Shown: piece by piece, positions 25,601-38,446 of the stretch | Layout: every line of letters begins with the position of its first letter | Position numbering within the stretch: the stretch's first letter is position 1 | Assembly: GCA_033002965.1 (NCBI GenBank) | Contig: JAURVB010003189.1 | Coordinates: 1-64,000, forward strand | Reading direction: 5' to 3' | DNA: 64,000 nucleotides | From: Piper betle | Lineage: Eukaryota; Streptophyta; Magnoliopsida; Piperales; Piperaceae | Notes under the pieces: model-generated | The model's database searches: none | Told to the model about the DNA's origin: nothing | Seen by the model: only the letters and a program-made list of their open reading frames with translations | Program-made: the position numbers and the translations under genes

Positions 25601-26534
25601 CTGTGTGATACTTTTGTTTGTGCATAACATTGGTTGGTTCTAACTGCCCATGTGTTAAAGTTGAGTAGTGGAGAGGAAAGCAGTGTGAATGCATGAATGG
25701 GTGAGACACATTTTGTATCGAGTGATGAGATGGGGTGGTTTTCTATCTAATCCCTTCTTTTCTCTTTTTGTTTTTGTTTTTTCTTTTTATCTTGTCTCAT
25801 TTCTTTAAAAAACCACTCATGCTACCATGAACCCTTTTACTCCCATTTCTTTCCATCTTACCTGCCTCAGAATTGAGTTTGTCTGAAGATTTGTGTGGAT
25901 TTTTATTTTTCCACGGTAGAAGCTAAAAAGAAAAGAGCATTTAAAAGCTCATTTTATTTTGGCATTTAAAGTGCTATTTCATCATTCTTGTGATCAACTT
26001 TTTGCTTCATGAGGTTTGTGTAGATTGATCCATCTAGCTCTGCTTTTCATAGATTGTATGTTTTCTAGATTGATCCATCGTGATCTTTTTCTTTTTAGTC
26101 AGTCAGGCTTACGATGTGGAACTCTTTTGCGCTTTGCAATCAATGATGAGTGAAGGTTGTTGGTGGAAGGATGGAAATTGCTGATTTATGTTATATAGAC
26201 AAGGCTAATCGTGCATGTGCTTTTGCAGATAGTTACTCAAAGGTAAGAAGAGTTAGGTCTTTTAGCTCCTGGGGGCTTGTTCAGAAATGTTGCATCCCAC
26301 AATGCTGCGCGTTGCATGATTACATGATCCAACAAACGATCTGGAAATTGATTATACTGTTTTACCTTTGTTCTATGTTGTTGTCTTTGAAAATAAGCTT
26401 CGTTAGTTTTTTCCTTACAAGTGTTCTTCGAGTAGATTGCTCGGCATTCTCCCTACGAATAGATGAACTTTTTGAATCAGTGGCTTCTTTTGTAGATCAA
26501 GATAATAATATAATGGACGTTGAATTGGTTGGAT
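22675..26534 (+). pseudogene. SNUPN-like: Snurportin-1 pseudogene (decayed, introns retained)
   Basis: Snurportin-1 is the import adaptor that carries m3G-capped U snRNPs into the nucleus. Recognisable exon remnants in order are: 22675-22849 (LHRFPSAVPNGPRSSG, YTILDFIFHE); 22932-23190 (DQTYYVIDLICWRGHS, then in another frame YRVQIFWVISNLADMV, HHKYRFRVVPS, and PVPYMKDGLLFYNRHS); 23345-23465 (LVLVWKDACCSEYLLDTDS, GQVPAL); 23610-23703 (VVLKLQADETLAT, stop, DDPPVVFGGLAADVIKQ); 26140-26240 (GGRMEIADLCYIDKANRA, FADSYSK); and possibly 26415-26534 (RIDELFESVASF, NIMDVEL). Splice-like borders survive at most blocks, so it is not a processed copy. Frameshifts and in-frame TAG and TGA codons make it non-functional. 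The gypsy LTR begins directly after its last block. Confidence 0.82.
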
Positions 26535-26539
26535 GGTAG

Positions 26540-28508
26540 CTATTACTGGTCTCAGTCCATGGGTATACTGGGCACTAGGATTTAGAGGCTATTCTTAGTG
26601 ATCCCGAGTCCATGATCGGTAGTTAGCGCTATCCGAATGGTGGAAACAACTTATCGTTGGTAATTCATGTGATAGTTGCATTTATGATCGAACTATGGTA
26701 CTTAGAAGTTGTCAGGATACCGAAGTACTACTATCGAGTTCCAAGGAGTGGAATCCAGAATGATTAATGAGTATTTGATATCGAGCATAGCGGGAATTAG
26801 TGATCGGTAACCTAAAACAGCTCATCGAGTCACAAGGAGTGTGTACTGAGCAGTGATGGTGGTTTATCGAGCACATATGATTCATCGACAACAAATTAAC
26901 CTCAAGATGTCTATACCGGGTTCCAAGGAGTGAGCATGATCGAGGATGATCAAGCTTGACTAGTTATTGCTACCGGGACTCATTATCGGGTGTGATTGAG
27001 TACTGTTGAGAGTCCTAGTGATGGTGATCAAACATTGGTTCCAAGCATAGCTACCGGCAACACATTGTCAAGTATCAGCTAAGTGTGGTTCACCAGTAGC
27101 GAGCGTACTGATAACTAAATACCGAGCGTACTGAGAACTAGTGAACATGCAGTATCGGGATGCCTACACAATAGCACTAGGCGGGAAGAAGCAGCTAATA
27201 CCAGTATACTTGGATTTGGTTGAGGTTTCCTAGCTACACTAGGAATCCTAGTGATAATAGTAATTCTAGCGGTAGTAGGATTTATCAGTATTTTTGGGCC
27301 AATTGCTTGTTGGTGGCTTAGGGATTTTCTTGGATGATTTAAACACAAACAAAGCATCAAGGAAGAAGTTTAGATGGACACGTGGACATGGAGAACAAGG
27401 ACTTCGAGGAGAACTAGGATTTGTATCCGAGTTGGTTGTGGTGGAGCCGGGACAAAGACCAAACCCTAGAAGTGAGATTGGGTATTAAGGTTTGAAGTTT
27501 GGTGGACTTGGGGAGCTTTGGCGAGCAAAGGGACTCAACCACATGGCCAAGACATACCAAGGGATAGTTTGATTAGAGTTGGACTCCTGCATGACATGAG
27601 GGAAGAGTTGAAGTGCAACTAGAACACTAAGATGGATAAGTATATAAAGGGTTATTCCTATAGAGTTGAACATGACAAACTCTCTTGGGGAGAGAGGACT
27701 TCTTTAAAGGGGATTTTCAGAGAAGAGATGAAGTGGAGATGACTTTGATCAAGAGAAGGAGACAAGTTGGAGTTGCCATAGTTGATCCTTCATGTCAAGG
27801 GATTGAAACTTCATACGGGTATTGTCTACTTAAATCAAGGTGCACCTTTATGCTATACAACCTATTTGTTATTTTTATTGAGTTGAATTGTATGTAAACA
27901 AGCTCATCTTAGGGATGATGACTTGGGGTTGTATTGCTGAGGACTATTGTGAGTGGGGATTGCTCATTGTCTTCATAGCTTTTCTTAGGGAAGAGAGTCT
28001 TAGTTGTGTGGTTTGCATGTCCACAATGTGATAAGTAGTCAAAGAGTTTGATTACTTTTATTCCTTTATTTCATTTAGTGGAAATAAGGTTGGTAAGGGT
28101 CCTATAAATTGATAGTGTTGGCGTTCTTATTTGGCTGGTGTCGAGTAGAAAATGTTAAGGGGACTCAAGGGTTTTGTATAACCTAATAGGGGTATTTAGT
28201 TTAGTTTAGGACGTTGTGCTTTATTTGCTTGGTGAATTTGCTTGCATATTGAGACGCGTTGATATTGTTGAGATTAAGATTGGTTTATGGATTATTAGTA
28301 GTCGTAAACCTCATATTATATGTGCTAGCAATTGGGTGCAATATAAGGGTTTTGGGTTTGCTTCTTGTTGTTAGGTTGTTTGCGTAATTATCATAGTATA
28401 TAGTGATTCATTGCGTTACTTGTGGAATGCTGAATGTTTCTAGAGAGAAATATGGCCATAGGTTGTGATTTGGGACAAAAAATTATACCCTAGAATTAGC
28501 CCTGTGAC
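26540..28508 (+). repeat. Ty3/gypsy 5' LTR (element A)
   Basis: A roughly 1.97-kb segment ending CCTGTGACA, directly followed by ATTGGTATCCGAAC, which resembles a tRNA-Met primer-binding site (TGGTATCxGAxC). Its first 1.8 kb recurs in reverse complement at 38440-36630, and its last 160 bp in direct orientation at 38447-38610. The start is approximate (the matching block begins with AGTCCATGGG near 26553). Confidence 0.75.
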
Positions 28509-29508
28509 AATTGGTATCCGAACTAGATTAGTTCAGAACAAGTAGTGTTTTCAAGGGAAAATTTTACTGATTTACTGATATACCGATCTGAATATGGACG
28601 CGAGATATACTGATGCTCTCAGGGAGAGAGTAGCATGACTTGAAGTGTTAGTAGGAGGGCTTATCGAAATTGGAACAGCCATATAATACGTCAAGGAGTT
28701 AAGTTCTTGCATGTTGGACATCAAGAATATGTTTGAAGATGATATGTTACACAATTTTATCACTAGTTTGCAGCCATGGGCATAGATGGAACTGAAAAGG
28801 CAGAAAATGTAAGACTTACCTGAAGCTTTGGTAGCAGCCGATGCCTTAGTAGATTTCAAGAGTTCTACGGGTGGAAAAGATGAGAATCCGAGTAAGAAGT
28901 CCAAGGGAAGTAAAGATGGTAAGAGGGATAGAAAGGAGAAGCCATCCAAGTGGCCAAAGAAGAAGAAGAGAGACTTCAAGGTGAGTGATAAGGGTCATGT
29001 GACTGATATGAAGAAATTTGGGTGCTTTCTGTATAATGGTTCACACCAGGCCAAGGATTGTCTAACAAAGGGCAAGATTAGTATCATTGTGGCAGTTGTG
29101 AGTGAAGATAAGGAAGCGGAGATTCCTGCCCGAGATTCAACCCTTTAGATACTCATGGCTATGAGAATTGGACATATAGCTTCAAGGGAAGTTGGCTTGA
29201 TGTTCGTTCCAGTTGTGGTGAATGGGAGGAAAGTTTTAGCCTATATATCGATACTGGTGCTACACATAGTTTAGTTACCAAGGGGATGGCTAAGGAATTA
29301 GGGCTGAAAATTGAGATTGACATTAGCAAGATTAAGGCGTTAACTCTCAGGCGAGACAGGTGGAAGGAATTGCCAAGAATGCTAGAATTTGTTTGGCGGA
29401 TTTTGAGGGTCGAATGGATCTAATAGTCATTGAGTTAGATGACTTCGAGTTGATTATTGGAAATACCTTCATGAGGACTGCTGGAGTGTGAGTTTTTTCA
29501 TAACTAGA
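28509..29508 (+). pseudogene. Gypsy element A: primer-binding site, gag remnant and protease
   Basis: Decayed front half of a Ty3/gypsy polyprotein. At 28590-28680 a gag start reads LRERVA-LEVLVGGLIE across a stop. At 28828-29148 a basic stretch is followed by a zinc-knuckle-like GCFLYNGSHQAKDC. At 29240-29480 the aspartic protease is recognisable from YIDTGATHSLVTKGMAKELG and, after a frameshift, LADFEGRMDLIVIELDDFEL and IIGNTF. Stops and frameshifts make it non-functional. It is cut at 29508 by the next element. Confidence 0.82.
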
Positions 29509-32360
29509 TGTAACACCCCGTTTCGGCTCACCCGTGAACCGACCCGGAAATGTCACTGGCGACCGAACCGTTCGCTAATCTACTGGGTTCGGTTAAGCCG
29601 ACCCGGATCTGCCCTCGGTGTCTCAAGATGGAGATGCAAACATGAAATGCATGGATGGGATGCGTGGGTTCTAACGTAGTCCTACATGCATGCTATGATG
29701 TACAAGCAAAGACAAGACAAAATAATAAATGAAAAAACCAAAAGAAAATATATACTATTTTATAAAAATACAGTAACACATAATAATCTACCCTGACATT
29801 CAACCATTATCTCATTCGTTTTTACCTGAGCCGAGTCTGTACTCCAAGGCTCCCTACTCATTCATATTTATCAGTTCGTTTCATAACAAGTAATTCACTC
29901 AAGCAAACACATCAAAATTATCGTTTACATAACAATAACACACCATCATTATACGTTACACGCGGCAGGTACATGTGTGCGCGGTTCCGTGCTGCTCCTC
30001 CGCAGTCCCGACAGCTTTCATCCTTCGCATTTCTCACCTACATATATATAGAAAAACCGTCAGTAACGAGTGTTACCGGCCCGGAAAATAACTAATATCA
30101 AACTGGCACAGGAGAGCAAACTCTCCTGTTGAATGAAAACCATATACTTCCTCAAGAACTCTCATCAGGGCACATACGGGAGCCGTCGCCCTCGGGTCGA
30201 CAGCGTCCCCCTATCTTTCACATTCTCATGCCTCGGCCATTTCTCTATTGCTTCTCGCGTCAAATCTCATTCCTTTCCGCCCTCTGCACCTTCCATATTA
30301 CTCCTGGCCTTGAGCACGAAGGCCGAGTACTCTCAGGCAGTCGCCTTCAGTACCCTTTGAAACCACAAGTCTAGACATGCGCTGCAATGCAGTACCCGTG
30401 AACCTCCACACTTCTCCGGGTTTGAGGAACTCAAAGGTGGAGTTGTCAGGATCCCTCGGGAATGAAACGGCCCGCACACCATTCCAGAGCCCACTGTCGA
30501 CACACACGTGCCCGCTCGCGTAGCACGGTAGTCGGATTTCCTCATTCAGTCTCTCACAAAAACACGAAAACTATACATATATATAGGTCTGGGTTGGGAT
30601 TTATACAATAGGCCCGAAGGCAACGTGAGCTGGATCTGAAGTTCGAAAACAAACTCGAGGGATCTCATCCTCGAGGGTTATTAATCCGGAAAATCGTTGG
30701 CTAAATGGCCCGAGTTAAGTGGGATTCGATAAAACGCCACTTAACTCGTCCTGCACATAATAAATCAAATACACAAGAGAGTAGCGTAAATCAGAGAACG
30801 AGTCCTAAACGGACCTGGTAGAAGCTCCAAACGGGTCCACGCGCCTAGGCGGCGAGCTCCTACACCGTACCTACACAATCAAGCTAAAAACTAACGCCCG
30901 CATGATGAATCACACATCCTATAGCATGCACACACAATCAACACAATCACGCATCAATCAACACACATCAACCTATATCAATTCTAGCAAGTCTACTTAG
31001 GCTAGTTTGCATTAGATGATGATCATTACCTAGTTACCCTAATTAGTTTCTTAGTCTCCATTTTTAACACCACTCAATCAAACAATTTCATATTTTATCC
31101 TTAATCAAATCTACATTTATATATATTATTATAACATACAATTCACCAATCCTAGCATGCAATTCTAATAATCAATACTTTCAAATAATTAAGTTAAAAT
31201 AAATTATACCTCGCGTCGTCGAAAATCGGCGACGGCTAGGGTTTCCGTTTCGTGGCTCGAAACTCGATCCGGCACCTAGCGGCGTCCGAAGTCCGATCAG
31301 ATTGGACCAGAGTGCGTTCGGCGGATGATCCGGCGAATTTCCCCACGAATCCAATTTTTCGGCGGTTCCGGCGGTTTTCCGGCGAGTGTCGGCGTGTTTT
31401 CCGGAGGATTCTGAACGAGTTTTCGGCCAGGATTCGGGACGGGGCAATACGGGGGTCTATCGGCACCAGCTCGACCGAGCTTGGTCCGATGGCGGTGTCA
31501 AACAGGGTAACCGAGGCGGCGATGGCGCCGACGACGGTGTCGAAATGGGCGGCGGCGGCGGCGGCGGTGTGCTCCGATCGGGCTCCGGCCGGCCCGACGG
31601 CGGTCGGGATGGATGGGGGAAACGTCGGGACGGTCAAGGGGGTGGTCCGTCGGGGTCACAGCGGCGGCGGTGCGGCCCGGATCGGCGGCGGAATCGGTCG
31701 GCGGAGCGTCGCGGTTCGCGGGCTGATTCTGGCGTTGTGGCGAGGTGGTGGCGGCCGAGGCTGTTTGGGGTGGCACGACGACGGCGGGGCGGGCATGGCG
31801 GCGTCGATCGGCGGCAGCACGGCGTCGGCGGCGGTGGCGGCAGCACACCACAGTGGCGGCGAGGGGTTTGGGTGGAAGAAGGGTCGGGAGGGAGAAGAAG
31901 TGCTCAATGGCAACCAGAATTTAGTATTGACTCGATTCCGACTCGAGTCAAAATAATAACTAGTTCGTAATAAATTCTAAAAAATTCTAGAAAAATATGG
32001 AAAATTACATAAAATAAAACAAACACAACAACATCCAAATGGCATGCTCTATAGCTAATAACCCACCCGAATATAATCCAACGCGTCCTAATGCGTTATT
32101 CGGCCTAAAACTATTTCTCCGATCAAACATATAAAAAGAAAAGAAAAATACTGCATACTTTCATATATTCAGATAACTCATATCCTCACCATCTTCTGAC
32201 GTTATCATCATATATTCAGGTACACCTGACTCTCATCGCTCATAACTCACGGCTGGTCTCGACTCAGCACGCGGTTCATGAAACTGACTCGACTCGAACC
32301 AACGGTCGAACCGACTGAGTCGGTAACGTAAAACCCCTGACTCGAGTCACGGGTTTTACA
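29509..32360 (-). mobile_element. 2852-bp TG...CA insertion with 5-bp target duplication (probable solo LTR)
   Basis: The insert starts TGTAACACCCCGTTTCGG and ends CACGGGTTTTACA. The word CTAGA flanks it on both sides (29504-29508 and 32361-32365). The interrupted gypsy frame resumes soon after on the right. TG...CA ends plus a 5-bp duplication are the signature of LTR retroelement integration. With no internal primer-binding site, polypurine tract or pol frame, a long solo LTR is the simplest reading. Minus orientation is inferred because plant LTRs often end in GGGGTGTTACA. Within it, 31210-31950 is strongly GC-rich and gives overlapping frames of up to 234 aa (arginine- and glycine-rich) with no family resemblance. 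Confidence 0.78.
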
Positions 32361-32365
32361 CTAGA

Positions 32366-35170
32366 GGTGTAATGATCATGAACAAAGCTGGTCCAAGTTT
32401 TGTTCATAGGACAAGGGGAACCTTATAGGGTTGAGGACCACACTGTCAATGGAGAGTAGTTGTCGGTTATTTAGCTAGCTAGAGGGTGCAAGAAAGGGGA
32501 CTTGACCTATCTTGTACTTGTGGAGATCCAACTTAACCGGGTGGTCGAGCTGACTGGTTGACAGGTACTAGATGAGTATTCAGATGTAATGCCTATAGAG
32601 TTATTAGATGGAATACCTCCCAAGAGATAGGGTAAAACACCATACCGAGTTGGTGCCAGGGGCAAAGGCACCAGCAAGGCACCGTATAGAATGTTGCCTA
32701 AGGAGCTCAAAACTCAAAATTCAGCTAGGGAATTACTGGATTCGGGAAAATTCAGCTTTAAAAGTGCCGTATGGAGCACCTATTCTATTCTAGGAGAAGG
32801 CAAATGGATCACTTAGGTTGTGTGTGGACTATTATATCTGAATAAGGTAACAAAAATAAGTACCTAGTTCCTTTAATTGCTGATTTGTTTGACAGACTTA
32901 GTAAAACAAAGGTGTTCACTAAGTTGGACTTGAGATCCGGATATTAGCAAGTTTGGATTATACCTGAAGATGTACCGAAGACAACTATGGTTACAAAGTA
33001 TGGACCTTATGAATCTCTTTCCTTGATGTTGTTTGGTTTGACCACATCTACTAATTTAATTAATGATATTTTTATGACCCCCATCAATAAATTTGTGGTA
33101 GTAGTGTTTGACGATATAGTTGTATATAGTGAGACCATGGAGGATCACAGGGATCATCTTAGATGGGTATTGAATCCGTTGAGGGAGGAGCATGAACTAT
33201 ATGTTAAAAGAAGGAGAAGTGTGAGTTCGGCCTTAGAGAGATTAGCTTCCTGCTGCATGGAAGTGGCCAAGGAGAGGTGTGTATGGATAAATCCAAGGTG
33301 AAGGCTATAGTGGGAGGCCAAACTGACTAAGGTGAGGAAATGAGAAATAGGTTGGCCAATTATTACACGAAGTTCACAGGTCATGTATGGTCATCCTTCA
33401 TCGACGACATGGATAAGTCGTCGGCATGGACAGAGGAGTGTCAAACAGCCTCTGGTATTACTTGAGCATTGATATTTCAGTGGAGCCACTTGAAATTGTA
33501 GGATTTTGAAATCAACCATTTGAAGTACTGTAGATGCTTTCTAAACAAAGTCATAGGAGGTGTACTATAGTAGGGAGGAGCATCAAATATCTTTCAAGAG
33601 TTAGAAGCCAGTGAAGGTGAGACAATATACTAGCTCCATGAAAAGGAGATGGGTCGTGGCACATTGCTTGAGGGTATGGTGACCACTGCTGGGATTCAAG
33701 TTAATTGTTATTGCAGAGATGACTCAATGACCTTCTTCAAGACCTAGAAAAGCTATTCCCTAAACAGTAAGGTGGTGAGAGTTTCATGTAGCATGACTTT
33801 GAGTGTCACATCAATCTAAAATCCGAACCCAGTTGGCAAGATGACCAGGGTGGATGAATATGGAGGTTGTTGTAGCACAGCAGGAACTGTTATCAAAGAA
33901 AGTCGAGAGTTGAAGAAGATTACCGAATACAAGAAACTAGTTAACAGAATAGTGAGATTGACTTACGACAGCCGTCAGATGATTGGTTACATACGTTGGT
34001 GATACGGTTACACACATTCCGCTATGCGCACGAAGACAGAAGCTACCGAGTGAGTTCCCTCCACACCAAGAAGTCAGGACATTCAGGCAAGATCAACATC
34101 TGCTTCAACGTTCAGGTTTGTCATTACCCAATATCATACACACAGAGTGTTTTTGTGAAGAGCTATTTGCGTATTAACAGACAGAGCAGTTGTTAGAGAA
34201 AGGTTGTTGCAGTCATCACTCACACCCATATATCATGGAGCTGTCATCGATTCTTATATCAAATCTTGGCAATGAAACGTCATTAGCACAGTTGTGTCGA
34301 CCCAATTTTCAAACAATGTCATTTTTGTGCCATTCAATACGTATGTCAGCGATATCAATAACCGTTTCTTTAGAATGTAGTTACACTTTGCGTATCAAGC
34401 AGCATTGCTAGTGACCCATATTTATGATTCACCCACAGATTCTGCCATATTTGGTTTGTCATTAGGGAGCAAGTTAAACTTTTCTATAACCAATCATTCT
34501 CATTTGATGGCATATAGTGACAATGCCCATTGGATGAATAATTGAGTCATTTTGTTATAGCCAGTCAGAAGAATTGGTTGGACTTTATTAATGTGCCACA
34601 GCTTTGTTATAACTTAACGATTCTACGTGGGTCGTATTCTGATGTTGCTACTAGTTACCAGCCTTTATACCACAAGAGGTTGCTCTATAGGAAGTATATG
34701 TCTAGCTACCAGATTTATAAGGAATAGACAAGAGTTGTATGAGGATGGAGGAATTGCCACATACACAGAATGAAGAGATATGTTGATTTGAAGACTTATA
34801 TCGCTTTCATTTAGTGATGGGACAAATTAATGCTGGTTGACCAGATTTGAAGAGAATTAGAGGTATTACAAGTGCTTACAGATCACGAGTAAAGAGGCAT
34901 GATGGTCCCTTTCCAGTGGAGAGCACTGGGAGTGTTGCATACTTGTTAACACTTTCTGAGGATGTACAAACTTCAATCTGACTTTTTCATGTTAGTTTCT
35001 TAAACTTGCTTTTCATAAGGATTTGATCAACTCAAGAGAGCTCCCCGAGTATGAGAAGAAGAGCATGGGACTTTAGACATAGGCCGGTTGGATGAGGATC
35101 TTCAAACAAGAGAGCGGAATATTTGATCAAGCCGTGAGAGGTATTCAGTTATCAGTACACTCTACCACTT
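32366..35170 (+). pseudogene. Gypsy element A: reverse transcriptase, RNase H and integrase remnant
   Basis: Continuation of the gypsy polyprotein. Near 32560-32640 it reads LDEYSDVMPIELLDGIPP, the canonical linker before reverse transcriptase. RT follows in pieces: [20 protein letters not shown] (32875 on), PEDVPKTTMVTKYGPYES, and FVVVVFDDIVVYSETMEDHR (33090-33150), which holds the catalytic DD motif as FDDIVVYS. RNase H traces follow (33300-33560). A degenerate integrase C-terminus appears at 34545-34620 (ASQKNWLDFINVPQLCYNL), 34760 (RMKRYVDLKTY) and 34910-35030 (DGPF, GSVAYL, FHVSFLNLLF in shifted frames). Many stops; non-functional. Confidence 0.82.
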
Positions 35171-35249
35171 GATCGGGATGCTTTGTCCGCTTGTTTGAAG
35201 CCCCCTTAGCCAATCCTGCCTATGCTCCTAAATGCTCCGCCATACTTTC

Positions 35250-36560
35250 ACTCACATTGGTGCCGGATGGATAGGAGATACTGCTGGGACAAGCTCTCCG
35301 CAGGTGATCAAATCTTCATGAAAAGGTTATAGAAATATGACAAAGTTGAACTGGAAGCTTTTGTGCCTTTCAATAAGTTTCTAACCGACATGCAACACTC
35401 CCAATTGCTTTCTCCACCTCTAGAGGACTATCATACATCTGGACATTGATCTATGCACTCGGTACTCCTTTAATTTTTCTTCTAAATTTGTGACATCAAC
35501 TTCAGCATTACTTTGTACCAACACTGAAAAGAAAGTGGCATATCTACTGTATTCTCCACGTTGCCTTAGCCAAGGAACCCACTGACACCTCTAATATAGC
35601 TTTTGCCTATCCCTAGCAAATCTGTGTGCAACTGACACCTACTCTACCTCCTGTAGAGAAACCTCCCATGGTGTAAGAGGTTAAGTAGTCCGTAGCAATT
35701 TTGAAAGGACTCTAACCCGTAGCTAAAGATCGATGCAAGTTATAACAAAATCGCGCTGCATCCACAAGGTCCAACTAATTCTTCTATGACGAAGTGTAAT
35801 AAAAATGCCTCAAGTATTTCTTCCCAGCAACTGCATTAATCTTTCTGTTAGCACGTTAGATTGAGGACGATTATCTATTAAAGTTTAACGACTCTCTGGC
35901 AAATGAAATAAATGTGCCCAGAATCTATCAGGTGAATCTAAAGCATCTCCGGTTGCTCACATTGTCCACCGGTACGTCAAAGCACTTAAACACATTCGTA
36001 AAGAGCTGTTAGTAGTAATCTCAACTAAACATGCCCACTTGGAGCTACTGAAAATACAACGCATGCCGAAAATGCTGATGACATTTCCTTCACATGAGGG
36101 AATCCAGACACAAAGTCCATTGAGACCGAGCTCTATGGCTCTTATGTGTAGAAGTGGCTGCAACGAAGCCTTTCTCTAACCTTCTCTCCACCTTATCCTA
36201 TTGACACACCAAACAAGATCTTGCAAAAGCCTCTATATCAGTCTCTATCTTCGGCCAATAATAAACCCTAGACATTAAGGCATACATCCGGTCCTTACCT
36301 AGATGTCCAACCTACTAAGTATCATGGGACTCTTTTAGTAGCTTCTATCTCTGATCTGCCTGTATGGATATATATAACCATATTCCACTAGCATATACTA
36401 ATCCATCATCTAACCAATATCATCAAATCAATCCTCACTAATTTTATCAACCAATTTCTTGTATTCTAAATCTATCTTTGCCAACTCTCTGACCCGGCCC
36501 AATAGCGAGTTCCACCCCTAACATAGCTACAAAAACCTGTATATCTTCTACCTCGTTAGA
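35250..36560 (-). pseudogene. Gypsy element B: integrase remnant facing element A
   Basis: Read on the minus strand from about 36450 leftwards, it gives YASGIWLYISIQADQR, VGHLGKDRMYALMSRVYYW, the zinc-binding CLVCQ with DKVERR, IFGMRCIFSSSKWACLVE, FWAHLFHLPES, NRPQSNVLTERLMQLLG and PFHEDLI. These are the RNase H-integrase junction, H2C2 zinc finger, integrase core and C-terminal region of a Ty3/gypsy integrase in the right order, with scattered stops. Its C-terminal end meets that of element A at about 35200, so the two elements are tail to tail. Confidence 0.78.
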
Positions 36561-36629
36561 GTCCGCAATCCAATCAAAGTGGTATGTCCATTTCCATTGT
36601 CGATAGGCCCTCCTACCTCCATTTGCACC

Positions 36630-38440
36630 TGGTTGCTAGCACACACAATATGAGGTTTACGACTACTAATAATTCACAAACCAATTTCAATCTAAACAAT
36701 ATCAACATGTCTCAATATGCATGCAAATCAACCAAGCAAATATATCACAATGTCCCAAACCAAATTCCCCTATTCAGTTATACAAAACCATTGAATCCCT
36801 TCAAGGTTTTGAACTCGACACCAATCAAATAAGAACATCGACACTATCAATTAACAGGACCCTTCCCAACCTTAATTTCTCTCAATGCAATAAAGGAATT
36901 ACAAACAATTAAACTCTCTTAACTACTTATCACATTGTGGACATGCAACCCCACAACTAAGTCTCCCTTCCCTAAGAAAAACTATGAAGACAATGAACAA
37001 TCCCCATTCACAATAGTCCTCACCAATATCACCCTAAGTCGTCCTCCCTAGGATGAACTTGTTTACATGCAATTCAACTCAATAAGAATAGCAAACAGGT
37101 CGTAGAGAATAAAGGTGTACCTTGATCCAAGTAGACAATACCCATATGAAGTTTCCATCCCTTAACATGAAGAATCGACCATGTCAACTTTAACTTGTCT
37201 CCTTATCTTGATCAAAGTCGCCTCCCCTTTAGCTCTTGTCTGAAAATCCCCTTCAAAGAGGTCCTCTCTTCCCCCAAGAGAGTTTGTATTCAGCTCTATT
37301 GAAATAACACTTTTATATACTTATCCATCTTAGAGTTCTAGTTGTACTCAAACTAGCTAATGAGAAAGTCAAGTTCCACTACTACTCTTCCCATCACATC
37401 ATGCAAGTCTCCAACTCTAACCAAACTCTCCCTTGGTGCATCTTGTCCATGTGGTTGAGTCCCTTGGCTCGACAAAGCTTCCCAAGTCCACCAAACCTCA
37501 AACCCTAATACCAGATCTCACTTATAGGGTTTAGTCTTGGTCCCAACTCCATCACAATCAACTTGGTCACAAATCCTAGTTCACCTCGAAGTCTATGCCC
37601 TCCATGTCCACATGTCCATCTAAACTACTCCCTTGAAGCTTGTTCATGTCCAAATCTTCAAAGAAAATCCTTAAGTCACCAACACACAATTCACCTAAGA
37701 ATACCAATAAATCTTACTACTGCTAGAATTTTTAGTACTGATAAGATTCCCAGTACTGCTAGGAAACCTCAACCAATTCCCAGTATATTGGTATTTATTG
37801 CTCGTTTACGCTCAGTGCTATTGTGTAGGCATCCCAATACTGCTCATTCATAAGTTCTTGGTACACTTGGTATTTAGTTATTGGTATGCTCGGTATTGCT
37901 CAACCTTGCTCCACTGATACTTAACGACGTGTTGTCGGTAGCTATGGTTGGAACTGATGTTCGATCACCATCACTTGGACTCTCAGCACTGCTCAATCAT
38001 GCTTGGTAGTGAGTCCCAGTAGCAGTAACTAGTCAAACTCGATCATCCTCAATCATGCTCGCTCCTTAAAACCTAGTATATATCTTGAAGTTAATTTGTT
38101 GCCGGTAGAGTATATGTGTTCGGTACATCGCCATCACTACTCGATTCACAGTCCTTATGACTCGATGAGCTAATTTAGGTTACTGATAATTAATTCCCGC
38201 TATGCTCAATATCAAGTACCAGTAATTATGCTTAATTCCACTCCTTGGAACGATAGTTCTCGATATCCCGACAACCTCCAAGCACCATAGTTCGATCATG
38301 ACTACAACTATCACATGAATTACCAACGACAAATTGTTTCCACTATTCGGATAGTGCTAACTACCTGTCATGGACTTATGATCACTAAGAACAATCTCTA
38401 AATCCTAGTACTCGGTACGCCCATGGACTAGACATGTAAC
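36630..38440 (-). repeat. Gypsy LTR in inverted orientation (element B)
   Basis: Reverse complement of the first 1.8 kb of the LTR at 26540. Matching blocks include GTGGAAACAA-TT-TCGTTGGTA, GATCGAACTATGGT-CTT, AAACTCTCTTGGGGGAGAG-like words, and AGTAGTCGTAAACCTCATAT (left copy near 28300, reverse near 36655). The match breaks at the GTGCAA word corresponding to about 28345 in the left LTR. Confidence 0.8.
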
Positions 38441-38446
38441 AATAAC

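Noticed and set aside
24840..25710. A copia element starting at GGTATCAGAGTAGACATCC inside the snurportin pseudogene
   Set aside because: The word at about 24850 resembles a primer-binding site, but no LTR before it and no gag or pol after it could be read.
31252..31970. Overlapping frames of 234 and 194 aa in a GC-rich block
   Set aside because: Several frames on both strands are open at once because of GC content; composition is Arg/Gly/Ala-rich, with no family resemblance, and the block lies inside a transposon.
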